Source: an uncultured Paraprevotella sp.
GTDB lineage: Bacteria; Bacteroidota; Bacteroidia; Bacteroidales; Bacteroidaceae
NCBI GenBank assembly: GCA_944321565.1
Contig: CALULT010000006.1
Coordinates: 20,338 to 84,337, forward strand
Length of the DNA stretch: 64,000 nucleotides
Direction of reading: 5' to 3'
Part shown: in pieces, positions 16,401 through 23,450 of the stretch
How positions within the stretch are numbered: position 1 is the first letter of the stretch
Layout of the letters: every line of letters starts with the position of its first letter
Notes under the pieces: model-generated
The model's input: only the letters and a program-made list of their open reading frames with translations
What the model was told of the DNA's origin: nothing
Databases searched by the model: none
Position numbers and translations under genes: made by a program

Positions 16401-18046
16401 CGGAAGTGCTGAGCCTCTCCGGAGCATACAAGGAAGCTGAGGACGCCCGACAACTCCAAGCCGACCTGGACCTGATGGACTTCCCGTTGGCCATGGCCAA
16501 CGGGTTTATCCCCGACCATCTGGCTACCTTGGAAGGCCTGGCCAACGGTTGCCTGCAATTGGACGGCTCGCCCGACCGGCCGGACGTGGAAGGCTGGCTG
16601 GCCACAAAAGGGCTGAAAATCAACTCGGCCGAATACAGTCTGGCCTTGCGTTTGGCCGACGACACCATCCGGGTGGCACAAAACATGTTGAGCCTGGACG
16701 AACTGAACGTGTACTCATCCGGCCGCAACCCGCTGGTATTCGATGGTACGGTCAATTTTTCCGACTTCAATGACATACGGCTCAACCTGCAGGTCAACGC
16801 TTCCAACTTCGAGCTTATCAACGCCAAGCGCACCCAGCAAGCCTCGGCCTACGGAAAAGTATATGTCGATGTCAACGCCCGCATGTCGGGCAACTTGAAT
16901 TACATCAACATCGGCGGACGGCTCGGGTTGTTGGGCAGCACCGACGTGACTTACGTGCTCAAAGACTCGCCCCTGTCGTCGGAAGACCGGTTGAGCGGCC
17001 TGGTGACTTTCGTGGACTTCAGCGACACCACCACCGTGGAAACCAAAGAACACGCACAGCCGATGAACATGAACGTGATGATGCAAGTCAGCATCGACCA
17101 AGGCGCACAGGTGCACTGCCTGCTCAGCGAGGACCGCTCGAAATACGTTGACCTCGAAGGAGGCGGGGAACTCACGATGAACTACACCCCACAAGGCGAA
17201 CTGACCCTGACGGGACGCTACACCGTGCTCAACGGCGAGATGAAATACTCCCTGCCGGTCATCCCGCTCAAGACGTTCACCATCGCTTCGGGCAGTTATG
17301 TGGACTTCAACGGCCCCATCCTGAACCCGACGCTGAACATCTCGGCTTCGGAGCGCATGCGGGCCACCGTGACCGAAAACGACGTGCCTCGCACCGTGGC
17401 CTTCGATGTGGGGCTGTCCATCACCCGCACCCTCTCCGATATGGGGCTGGAATTCACCATCAACGCACCCGAAGACATGACCGTGCAGAACCAGCTCGCG
17501 GCCATGTCCACCGAGGAACGGGGGAAAGTGGCCATCACCATGCTGGCCACGGGCATGTACTTGGCCGGAGGCACGGAAGGCACCGGCTTCTCCACTACCA
17601 ATGCCCTGAACGCCTTGCTGCAAAGCGAAATCAACAACATCGCGGGCAAGGCACTCGAAACCATCGACCTGAGCCTTGGCGTGGACCAGGAAACCACCGC
17701 CGAAGGCACCTCGCGCACAGACTACTCCTTCCGCTTCGCCAAACGGTTCTGGGGCAACCGCGTGAGCATCATCGTGGGCGGCAAGGTGTCCACCGGCGAG
17801 AATGTGGAAAACACCGGACAGTCGCTCATCGACAACATCTCGCTGGAGTACCGGCTCGACAAGAGCGCGACACGCTACATCACGCTCTTCTACGACAAGA
17901 GTTACGAGTCGCTGCTCGAAGGCGAAATCACCGAAATGGGCGCCGGACTCGTCCTGCGCCGGAAAATGACGCGCCTGGGCGAACTGTTCATCTTCAAGAA
18001 CAGGAAGAAAGATGCACCCCAACCTGCAAACCAAGAAGGAAAATGA
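13454..18046 (+). CDS. tamB: TamB-family envelope assembly/lipid transport protein (DUF490)
   Basis: Very large periplasm-spanning protein of the AsmA/TamB group (VPS13-like bridge fold), linked to outer-membrane protein assembly and phospholipid transport. It has 1530 residues when started at the ATG at 13454 (MKKRILKWTVGILLAPIVL), giving one N-terminal membrane anchor. The long middle consists of alternating short beta strands. The conserved TamB domain occupies the last third, with LTGRYTVLNGEMKYSLPVIP, SGSYVDFNGPILNPTLNISA, a VALTITR-like VGLSITRTLSD segment and SIIVGGKVSTGENVE near the end. The stop overlaps the start of tamL by four bases (ATGA), a mark of translational coupling. A weak promoter-like TTCCTTTG lies at 13425-13432. 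Confidence 0.93.
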   Translation: MKKRILKWTVGILLAPIVLFFILAALLYVPAIQDFAVRKATAYAAEATGMDVRIGLLRLTFLFDINLQEVQVTDKEEDTLLDVEQLTVDLSFSSIFRGEIDVEGIELTQASVNTKSLIKSVAIRGHIGHFYVDSHGIKLPQETVTVSTASLSDADVNIALGHSESTDTTSSAVNWKIILPEVNLARTRLRLSMPGDSMRVEAGIVEAALRHGLIDLGTSVYTVKTFSLLADSVHYDLPHEKPVEGLDVNHLTLRDVGIGLDSIRFDGRATALSLNLREMRMKEKSGLEVTSLTTTFNMDSTSLHVPGLVLRTPDSYIRVQADMDFSAVSAQPEGQFSTRVMGELGKQDVLLFAGGLPPAFVRAYPNAPIVLRVSANGNMDKIALHTLEARLDDAFTLKADGELRHLADSIHMSADIGLDLQTRNLNFVKTLAGTETMQDIAIPHMRINGTAGFQGQRYTADLLLRESKGTARMNASFDAARMAYKAELDIDSLQLHHFLPKDSLYHLSLTAKAEGRGTDFLNRRTRLRADVTLERLRYGHLNLSDIQFAANLEDGKGEVNLTSNNSLLRMASQAHVALNRRHSALDMVLNLKSIDLYALGVSKQPFETGLRLALQGSTNLKNAHDLHANISDIALFVQDTVFHPKNLEMNLLATSDTTYADISAGDFKLRLNGRDGYETLMKRGQEFITVANQQLKRRHLNQDSLRLFLPSATLSVVSGKDNPIYNYLATAGYKFEDLHLALDADPARGLNGGGHTYALTIGNILLDTLQMHIFQDSTGVKMDGRVRNGPQNKQFVFESKLNAYLHAVGAGVNLTYTDDKGETGVDVGLRADVEEQGVRLVFSQAHPIIAYRKFDINKDNYIFLGNDRRVEADVKMQADDGTGARVYSTLNPEALQDLSVNLYHFNLGELMSVIPYAPRITGMLAADAHLIQTEENLSVMADLQVENMAYEDAPLGNIGMTAVYLPNEDGTHFVDARIARNDAEVLSLSGAYKEAEDARQLQADLDLMDFPLAMANGFIPDHLATLEGLANGCLQLDGSPDRPDVEGWLATKGLKINSAEYSLALRLADDTIRVAQNMLSLDELNVYSSGRNPLVFDGTVNFSDFNDIRLNLQVNASNFELINAKRTQQASAYGKVYVDVNARMSGNLNYINIGGRLGLLGSTDVTYVLKDSPLSSEDRLSGLVTFVDFSDTTTVETKEHAQPMNMNVMMQVSIDQGAQVHCLLSEDRSKYVDLEGGGELTMNYTPQGELTLTGRYTVLNGEMKYSLPVIPLKTFTIASGSYVDFNGPILNPTLNISASERMRATVTENDVPRTVAFDVGLSITRTLSDMGLEFTINAPEDMTVQNQLAAMSTEERGKVAITMLATGMYLAGGTEGTGFSTTNALNALLQSEINNIAGKALETIDLSLGVDQETTAEGTSRTDYSFRFAKRFWGNRVSIIVGGKVSTGENVENTGQSLIDNISLEYRLDKSATRYITLFYDKSYESLLEGEITEMGAGLVLRRKMTRLGELFIFKNRKKDAPQPANQEGK

Positions 18047-20529
18047 AACATAGCAACAAATCATACTATTGGCTGACAGCTTTACTATGCACCGTCTTGT
18101 CCGTAGGTTGTTCCACGACCAAGAACCTACCGGAAGAAGAGGTGCTCTACATTGGCATCAAGGAAATCGACTACGGGCAAAAAGAAAAGAAAAAAAGCCC
18201 AAAAGGAACCGGGGAGGAAGGAGTCATCACCTCCATCGCCGAAGCCTACAAGGCCGTGGACGAAGCCCTCACACGCAAAGACCTCTCGGCACTGAAAAAG
18301 GAAGGACTCACCCAGGCACAACAAGACTCCATCAAAGAAGTGGAACGCATCGAAGAAGAGGCATACGAGACGGCCAAGACGGAAGTCGATGCGGCCTTGG
18401 CCTACGCCCCCAACAATTCCCTCTTCGGCAGCTCAAAATACCGGATACCCTTCCCCACCGGCCTGTGGGTCTATAACGCCACAGTAGGCAAAAAATCCAA
18501 GCTGGCACGGTGGATATTCGACACGTTCGCCGCCACGCCGGTTTACGTCAGCACCGTGAATCCCAAGACGCGCGCCCTTGTGGCGCAGAACACCTTGCGC
18601 AACTACGGCTACTTCAACGGCACGGTGGACTATGAGATTCTGCCCGAGAAAAATCCGCGCAAGGCAAAAATCAGCTACACCGTGCGTCCGCGCAACCTTT
18701 TCCGGCTCGACTCCATCGCCTACCTTCACTTTCCCGCCGTGGGCGACAGCCTGCTCCGACGCACCTTCCACCAGCGCAACCTCTTCAGCGGCGCCCCATT
18801 CAGCGTCATCAACCTTGATGCCGAACGCACCCGCATCTATAACCTTTTCCGCAACGTGGGATACTATTACTACAAACCGGAATACATCACCTTCCGGGCC
18901 GACACGATACAACGTCGCGGCTTCGTGCAGCTTCAGGTGGTGCCCGCCGAAGGCATTCCCGATGCCGCCAACAAGAGGTATTACCTGGGCAACACAACCG
19001 TCAACCTGTACGGCAACGAGTCATCCGGACTGACCGACACCTTGAAACTGCGCGACTACACCTTATATTATAACGGAGGCAAAAAAGGAAAAATCCCCTT
19101 GCGCTTCGGTGCGCTCCGCCGCAACATGTTCTACCGCAAAGGCATGCTCTACAGCCAGGACTTGATGAGCTTCGTGCAACAGCAGCTGTCCGGCATGGAC
19201 GTGTTCAGCACGGTCAACCTGCGCTACGTGCCGCGCGACACCACCACGCTCAACGACACCCTCGACGTGGAAATCACCGGCGTGTTGGACAAACCCTATG
19301 ATGGAGAGTTCACCACCAAAGTCACCTCGAAAAGCAACGGGCAGATAGGCCCGGGGCTGTCGTTCAGCATGTCCAAACGTAACGCCTTCCGCGGCGCGGA
19401 AAAACTGAAGTTCGAAGTCCATGGCTCCTACGAATGGCAGACTAACTCCACCGTAAAAGGCCGTAGTTCAGTCATCAATTCCTACGAATATGGCACGTCG
19501 CTCTCGTTGGACTATCCCCGCCTCATCTTCCCCGGCGCACATAAATTCTCCCGGCGCGCACGGACGAGCACCTCGTTCGTGTTGGATGCCACATGGATGA
19601 ACCGCGCCAACTACTTCGGCATGGTGTCGCTGAGCGCGCGCATGGCCTACACCTACCAGTCGCGCCCCACCATCAAACATGAGTTCGTCCCCTTCCGCCT
19701 CGACTATGATGAGTTGCTGAGCACCACGGCCACGTTCGACTCCATCATGCGTGTCAACCAGGCCCTCTATGTCAGCATGCGCGACCAGTTTGTGCCGTCC
19801 ATGCGCTACACCTTCACCTACTCCAGCCCCCGCCGCGCCCGCAATCCCCGCACCTTCATCTTCGAGGTCAAGGAAAGCGGCAACGTCATGTCCGGCCTCT
19901 ATGCGGCTTTCGGCAAGCCCTTCAACCAAAAGGACAAAAAACTGTTCAACGTGCCTTTCGCGCAATATGTCCGCCTCATGGCCGAATACAGGGAAGAGTT
20001 CCGCCTCACGCCGCGCACTAGCATCGCCACGCGCGTGGGCACCGGCGTGATTTTCAGTTATGGCAACTCCACCGCCGCGCCTTACAACGACCAGTTCAGC
20101 ATGGGCGGTGCCAACAGCATCCGTGCCTTCACCGTCCGCGGCGTAGGCCCCGGAAGCTATGTGCCCGGCGCATCGGAATACTCTTACATCGACCAAATGG
20201 GCGACTTCAAGATTGAGCTGAACGCGGAATACCGCTTCCCCATCGTGTCCATCCTCTCCGGTGCCGTGTTCCTCGACGCGGGCAACGTGTGGCTGCTCGA
20301 TGCCGACGCCAACCGGCGAGGCGGCACTTTCGACATCTCGCGCATCGGACAGGAACTGGCCCTCGGCACCGGCTTCGGCCTCCGTTGCGACCTCGACTTC
20401 CTCGTGCTGCGCTTTGACATCGGCGTGGGACTGCATGCACCCTACGACACGGGAAAAAGCGGATACTACAACATGCCCCGGTTCAAAGACAGCCTAGGCT
20501 ACCACTTCGCCGTGGGCTATCCGTTCTGA
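18043..20529 (+). CDS. tamL: BamA/TamA-like outer membrane lipoprotein (TamL-type)
   Basis: Outer-membrane beta-barrel partner of TamB. It has 828 residues with a lipoprotein signal ending LSVGC, then a Lys/Glu-rich region (about 30-115), POTRA-like repeats (about 150-400, including NTLRNYGYFNGTVDYEILPE and YNLFRNVGYYYYKPEYITF), and a C-terminal Omp85 barrel with GGANSIRAFTVRGVGPG, the loop 6 region (the canonical motif is VRGF/Y; here it reads IRAF). It ends YHFAVGYPF with a C-terminal aromatic. Lipid-anchored TamA-like proteins paired with TamB are characteristic of Bacteroidota, where the partner has been called TamL. Operon membership is shown by the ATGA overlap. Confidence 0.92.
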   Translation: MKHSNKSYYWLTALLCTVLSVGCSTTKNLPEEEVLYIGIKEIDYGQKEKKKSPKGTGEEGVITSIAEAYKAVDEALTRKDLSALKKEGLTQAQQDSIKEVERIEEEAYETAKTEVDAALAYAPNNSLFGSSKYRIPFPTGLWVYNATVGKKSKLARWIFDTFAATPVYVSTVNPKTRALVAQNTLRNYGYFNGTVDYEILPEKNPRKAKISYTVRPRNLFRLDSIAYLHFPAVGDSLLRRTFHQRNLFSGAPFSVINLDAERTRIYNLFRNVGYYYYKPEYITFRADTIQRRGFVQLQVVPAEGIPDAANKRYYLGNTTVNLYGNESSGLTDTLKLRDYTLYYNGGKKGKIPLRFGALRRNMFYRKGMLYSQDLMSFVQQQLSGMDVFSTVNLRYVPRDTTTLNDTLDVEITGVLDKPYDGEFTTKVTSKSNGQIGPGLSFSMSKRNAFRGAEKLKFEVHGSYEWQTNSTVKGRSSVINSYEYGTSLSLDYPRLIFPGAHKFSRRARTSTSFVLDATWMNRANYFGMVSLSARMAYTYQSRPTIKHEFVPFRLDYDELLSTTATFDSIMRVNQALYVSMRDQFVPSMRYTFTYSSPRRARNPRTFIFEVKESGNVMSGLYAAFGKPFNQKDKKLFNVPFAQYVRLMAEYREEFRLTPRTSIATRVGTGVIFSYGNSTAAPYNDQFSMGGANSIRAFTVRGVGPGSYVPGASEYSYIDQMGDFKIELNAEYRFPIVSILSGAVFLDAGNVWLLDADANRRGGTFDISRIGQELALGTGFGLRCDLDFLVLRFDIGVGLHAPYDTGKSGYYNMPRFKDSLGYHFAVGYPF

Positions 20530-20590
20530 TTGGGGCAGTTGGAACAACGGACCTCGCTGCAGACTCTTGGCTTTTGTTCTCTGTCCGGAC

Positions 20591-20656
20591 GGGAAATACT
20601 GTCCCGCCTTGCAGGGAGACGAGCCGAGAAGCGGCGGACGGGGGGGCACATCCACG
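20591..20656 (+). repeat. Intergenic GC-rich hairpin repeat, family B
   Basis: GGGAAATACTGTCCCGCCTT, GCAGGGAGACGAGCCGAGAA, GCGGCGGACGGGGGGGCACA. It lies 60 bases after the tamL stop, followed by CAGCCATAATAG, which recurs next to other copies. Confidence 0.78.
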
Positions 20657-20708
20657 CAGCCATAATAGTCAGCCGTATCGAACCTGTATGAAAAACCAAT
20701 GAATTTAT

Positions 20709-20739
20709 TTTGTCCTACGCACGGTTTATATTATCTTTG
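20709..20739 (+). promoter_or_regulatory. Promoter of the nucleotidyltransferase gene
   Basis: TTTG at 20709-20712, a 19-base spacer, then TATCTTTG at 20732-20739, a full match to the Bacteroides consensus. Transcription should start near 20746, giving a leader of about 35 bases. Confidence 0.8.
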
Positions 20740-20780
20740 TAGGCAAAGAACTTAAATCTTTTATTCTTAAACAAAACAAT

Positions 20781-21692
20781 ATGAAACCTACACTGTTTTT
20801 GCTGGCTGCCGGCATGGGCAGCCGCTACGGAGGCCTGAAGCAGCTGGACGGCCTCGGCCCCAACGGGGAAACCATCATGGACTATTCTATTTATGACGCC
20901 ATCCGCGCCGGTTTCGGGAAAATCGTCTTTGTCATCCGCAAGGACTTCGAAGAACAGTTCCGCTCACAAATCCTGTCCAAATACGAAGGGAAAATTCCGG
21001 CCGAACTGGTGTTCCAAAGCCTCGACGCGCTGCCCGAAGGCTTCTCCTGCCCCGAAGGCCGCGTGAAACCGTGGGGCACGAACCATGCCGTCCTGATGGG
21101 AAAAGCTGTCATCAAGGAACCGTTCTGTGTCATCAACTGCGATGATTTCTACGGCCGCGACGCTTTCGCCACCATCGGCAAGTTCCTTTCCGAACTGCCC
21201 GAAGGGAGCAAGAACACCTATGCCATGGTAGGCTTCCGCTGCTGCAACACGCTGAGCGAAAACGGCTCTGTGGCACGCGGCGTGTGCGTGTATGACGACA
21301 ACCACCACCTGACCGATGTGGTGGAACGCACGGAAATCATGCGCGTGGACGGCCCCATCTGTTACAAGGACGAAGAGGGCAAGTGGATTCCGCTCGAAGA
21401 GAATGTGCCCGTGAGCATGAACATGTGGGGATTCACACCCGACTACTTCCAATACAGCGAGGAATACTTCAAAGAGTTCCTCAGCGACCCGAAGAACATG
21501 GCCAACCCGAAAGCCGAATTCTTCATTCCCCTCATGGTCAACAAGCTCATCAACGACGGCACGGCCACCGTGCAGGTGCTCGACACAACGAGCAAATGGT
21601 TTGGCGTGACCTACGCTGCCGACCGCGAAGCCACGGTGGAGAAAATCGCCGCCTTGGTTGCCGCTGGCGAATATCCCGCCAAGCTGTTCTGA
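20781..21692 (+). CDS. Sugar-phosphate/NDP-sugar nucleotidyltransferase family protein
   Basis: Cytoplasmic GT-A-fold nucleotidyltransferase, 303 residues. The nucleotide-binding signature LLAAGMGSRYGGLKQLDGLG is at residues 7-26, followed by NGETIMDYSIYDA. VINCDDFYG near residue 120 carries the metal-binding Asp. Enzymes of this fold activate sugar phosphates for envelope polysaccharides, but the sugar cannot be told. It is a single-gene transcription unit with its own promoter (20709-20739) and a strong terminator (21718-21750). Confidence 0.85.
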   Translation: MKPTLFLLAAGMGSRYGGLKQLDGLGPNGETIMDYSIYDAIRAGFGKIVFVIRKDFEEQFRSQILSKYEGKIPAELVFQSLDALPEGFSCPEGRVKPWGTNHAVLMGKAVIKEPFCVINCDDFYGRDAFATIGKFLSELPEGSKNTYAMVGFRCCNTLSENGSVARGVCVYDDNHHLTDVVERTEIMRVDGPICYKDEEGKWIPLEENVPVSMNMWGFTPDYFQYSEEYFKEFLSDPKNMANPKAEFFIPLMVNKLINDGTATVQVLDTTSKWFGVTYAADREATVEKIAALVAAGEYPAKLF

Positions 21693-21717
21693 TAACCCAC
21701 GTGCCTCATACTCATCA

Positions 21718-21750
21718 CGCCGGATGCCCCACGCATCCGGCGTTTTTTTT
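21718..21750 (+). terminator. Rho-independent terminator of the nucleotidyltransferase gene
   Basis: Perfect 10-bp stem CGCCGGATGC (21718-21727) with its complement at 21733-21742, a 5-base loop and eight T residues. Confidence 0.93.
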
Positions 21751-21900
21751 ATGCTACCCTGCAGCATATACACTTGCTTTCCAATCAAACTATAACTACC
21801 TTTAAACTAGCTACTAATGGCATTATGCAGGACTCAATTGCAGCCGATGCCAACCTGGAAAGACCATTCAATTTTTTACTAACCCTTAAAACATAAAAAA

Positions 21901-22971
21901 ATGGAAACAAAAATCAACAATGGGAAAGACTTCGTGTCTTTCATGCAATGGCAAATCCAGGAAAAGGCGGCTTGTAACAAGACCAAGACATCGGCCAACT
22001 ATCGTTCTGCACTCTGTTCGTTCACGCGCTTCCTGCGCGACAAAGGACGCGACGAACAAATCACGTTCGAACAAATCACCGACGAACTACTCGAAAGCTA
22101 CGAGTCCTACCTGCTACACGAAAGGGGCATCACGCGGAACACTAGTTCCTTCTATCTGCGCGCCCTCCACACCGTCTATAAGAGAGGAGCCGACGACCTG
22201 GGACTGAACACCGACGACCCCTTCACCGGAGTCTATCGGGGCGTGGACAAGACGGCCAAACGGGCCGTCACGCCGGATGTCATCGTCAAACTCATCCAGC
22301 TCAAGGACACCGACCCGAAAACGGAATTCTACCGCGACCTGTTCGTTTTCAGCTTCTATGCGCGCGGCATCGCCTTCATCGACCTTGCCAACCTCAAGAA
22401 GGACAACCTCGTCAACGGCCGCTTGGTGTACCGCCGCAGCAAGACCGGAAGCCTACTTTCCGTGAAAGTGGAAAAAGTCATGCGCGACATCATCCACAAG
22501 TACGACAGTCCGGAAAGCAACCACCTCTTCCCCATCCTCAAGGATGACACCCCCACCGCCTATTGGAACGCGCTGAGGGCCTACAACTACCACCTGAAGA
22601 GGCTGGCCGCGAAAATCGGTACGGATGTCATGCTGACCTCCTACGTCCCGCGCCACTCCTGGGCCTCGGAAGCCGCACGGCTCCACGTGCCCACACGTGT
22701 CATCAGCGAGTCCATGGGGCATTCCAGCGAACGCACCACGTCCATCTATCTCACGACGCTCGATTATCACGAAATCGACACTGCCACGAGAAAAATCATT
22801 GACACAATAAATAGAAAGATGAAGCCACGGAAACAAGAGCGGAACAATCGCGCGGGGAACATAACATTCTTCTACACAACCACTTCCCCGTCTTTCTACT
22901 ACGCTACCTCTACGCAAGAGGTGGATAAATTCGATGCAAATGTAGATATAATCCTTAAACGAACAAAATAA
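21901..22971 (+). CDS. Tyrosine recombinase (integrase family), presumed invertase of the adjacent promoter switch
   Basis: Site-specific tyrosine recombinase of 356 residues. The N-terminal SAM-like core-binding domain spans about 10-110. The catalytic domain shows Arg155 (FYARGIAF), Arg251-His252 (YVPRHSWAS, with Tyr instead of His at the HxxR position, usual in Bacteroidota), His274 (SMGHSSERTT) and nucleophile Tyr283 (TSIYL). The gene stands directly beside 18-bp inverted repeats, and the left repeat lies inside codons 336-343. Inverting the segment would replace FDANVDIILKRTK after Lys343 by a stop, giving a 343-residue protein. Its size and setting resemble Bacteroides Tsr-type invertases rather than phage integrases. 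No promoter matching TAnnTTTG was found in the 150 bases upstream. Confidence 0.92.
   Translation: METKINNGKDFVSFMQWQIQEKAACNKTKTSANYRSALCSFTRFLRDKGRDEQITFEQITDELLESYESYLLHERGITRNTSSFYLRALHTVYKRGADDLGLNTDDPFTGVYRGVDKTAKRAVTPDVIVKLIQLKDTDPKTEFYRDLFVFSFYARGIAFIDLANLKKDNLVNGRLVYRRSKTGSLLSVKVEKVMRDIIHKYDSPESNHLFPILKDDTPTAYWNALRAYNYHLKRLAAKIGTDVMLTSYVPRHSWASEAARLHVPTRVISESMGHSSERTTSIYLTTLDYHEIDTATRKIIDTINRKMKPRKQERNNRAGNITFFYTTTSPSFYYATSTQEVDKFDANVDIILKRTK
22908..22925 (+). repeat. Left inverted repeat (recombination site) of the promoter switch
   Basis: CTCTACGCAAGAGGTGGA, identical to the reverse complement of 23368-23385. Identity resumes after one mismatch (AAAT at 22927-22930), for 22 of 23 positions. 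The site has internal dyad symmetry, ACCTCT-ACGCA-AGAGGT, as expected for a tyrosine-recombinase core site. It lies within the recombinase coding region. Confidence 0.9.
22937..22968 (-). promoter_or_regulatory. Invertible promoter, TTTTG-N19-TACATTTG
   Basis: On the minus strand, TTTTG (22964-22968), a 19-base spacer and TACATTTG (22937-22944): an exact match in both boxes and spacing to the Bacteroides sigma-factor consensus. It overlaps the last codons and stop of the recombinase gene. In the assembled state it would make RNA antisense to that gene. Confidence 0.85.
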
Positions 22972-23049
22972 TTCACCATTTTTTTTGGAAAAAATGTGGC
23001 GTTTGATTGAAAAAAGACTAAGAGCCCCTCCAAACGGACGTGGGAATAC

Positions 23050-23098
23050 ACCTATTCATATATAGGCCAGCCTTCCCGGCTGCCTATATATAATAGGT
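23050..23098. terminator. Long hairpin within the invertible segment, possible terminator
   Basis: Arms 23050-23072 and 23078-23098 pair over 21 bp, with two single-C bulges on the 5' arm (ACCTATT, ATATATAGG, CAGCC blocks) and a 5-base loop. There is no long T run. It lies 78 bases past the recombinase stop and may end recombinase transcripts or block read-through across the switch. Confidence 0.6.
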
Positions 23099-23123
23099 AT
23101 AGGAACTCCGTTCGCCATGCGGA

Positions 23124-23182
23124 AGGAAAACTCCTCCGCCTTGCAGGGGAGGTGGCCCGAAGGGCCGGAGGGGTTTCCCATG
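23124..23182 (+). repeat. Intergenic GC-rich hairpin repeat, family A (best copy)
   Basis: GGAAAACTCCTCCGCCTTGC, AGGGGAGGTGGCCCGAAGGG, CCGGAGGGGTTTCCC. The GGCCC/GGGCC arms around GAA can form a hairpin, and the outer CTCC/GGAG blocks also pair. It lies inside the invertible segment. Confidence 0.82.
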
Positions 23183-23268
23183 CACAAGAGTGACTTCTCG
23201 CATTCCGATGGTGAACGAAACAGCCATTATGGCTGCCGCATGGTAGTCAAAAGGGTCGTTACGACCCC

Positions 23269-23330
23269 GTGGGCGTGAGAGCCCCTCCGCCCCTTCGGGG
23301 CTCGTCCCCCTGCGAGGCGGGACAGTTTTT
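23269..23330 (-). repeat. Intergenic GC-rich hairpin repeat, family B
   Basis: Reverse-oriented copy: GGGCGTGAGAGCCCCTCCGC, CCCTTCGGGGCTCGTCCCCC, TGCGAGGCGGGACAG. It is preceded by GGGTCGTTACGACCC and CAGCCATTATGGCTG, mini-hairpins that also accompany other copies. It lies inside the invertible segment. Confidence 0.8.
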
Positions 23331-23367
23331 GCCGTCCGGCAGGCTGCGCTGCGGGCATGGTTATTTC

Positions 23368-23385
23368 TCCACCTCTTGCGTAGAG
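23368..23385 (-). repeat. Right inverted repeat (recombination site) of the promoter switch
   Basis: TCCACCTCTTGCGTAGAG, the exact reverse complement of 22908-22925, 65 bases upstream of the S-layer ATG. The bases just inside it (ATTTC, 23363-23367) read GAAAT in reverse and would supply an in-frame GAG AAA TAA ending to the recombinase after inversion. Confidence 0.9.
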
Positions 23386-23450
23386 AAGTGCGAAACGTGC
23401 GGTGGATCCGAGAGTAGAGACTTATACATTTTAACTAATTTTGTTTTATT

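Larger units (their letters stand above)
22908..23385. other. Predicted invertible promoter segment (phase switch), assembled in the OFF orientation
   Basis: The 478-bp segment is bounded by perfect 18-bp inverted repeats (22908-22925 and 23368-23385). It holds one full Bacteroides promoter (22937-22968, minus strand), a long hairpin (23050-23098) and two GC-rich repeat elements. The promoter points left, into the recombinase gene. No TAnnTTTG match points right inside the segment, so the S-layer gene at 23451 should be silent in this state. After inversion the promoter would lie about 88 bases upstream of the S-layer ATG. The arrangement is inferred from sequence; inversion itself has not been seen. 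Confidence 0.85.

Noticed and set aside
16715-18064. 449-codon open frame antisense to tamB
   Set aside because: It is a shadow of the GC-rich tamB coding strand, with no signal, domain or promoter.
21901-22971. Integrase of a prophage or integrative element
   Set aside because: No tRNA, attachment-site duplication, phage or conjugation genes are nearby. The inverted repeats and promoter fit an invertase instead.
23436-23443. TAATTTTG just before the S-layer ATG, matching the -7 consensus
   Set aside because: It lies only 7 bases before the ATG, would give a leaderless mRNA, and has no TTTG or TTG at the -33 distance. It remains a caveat to the OFF prediction.
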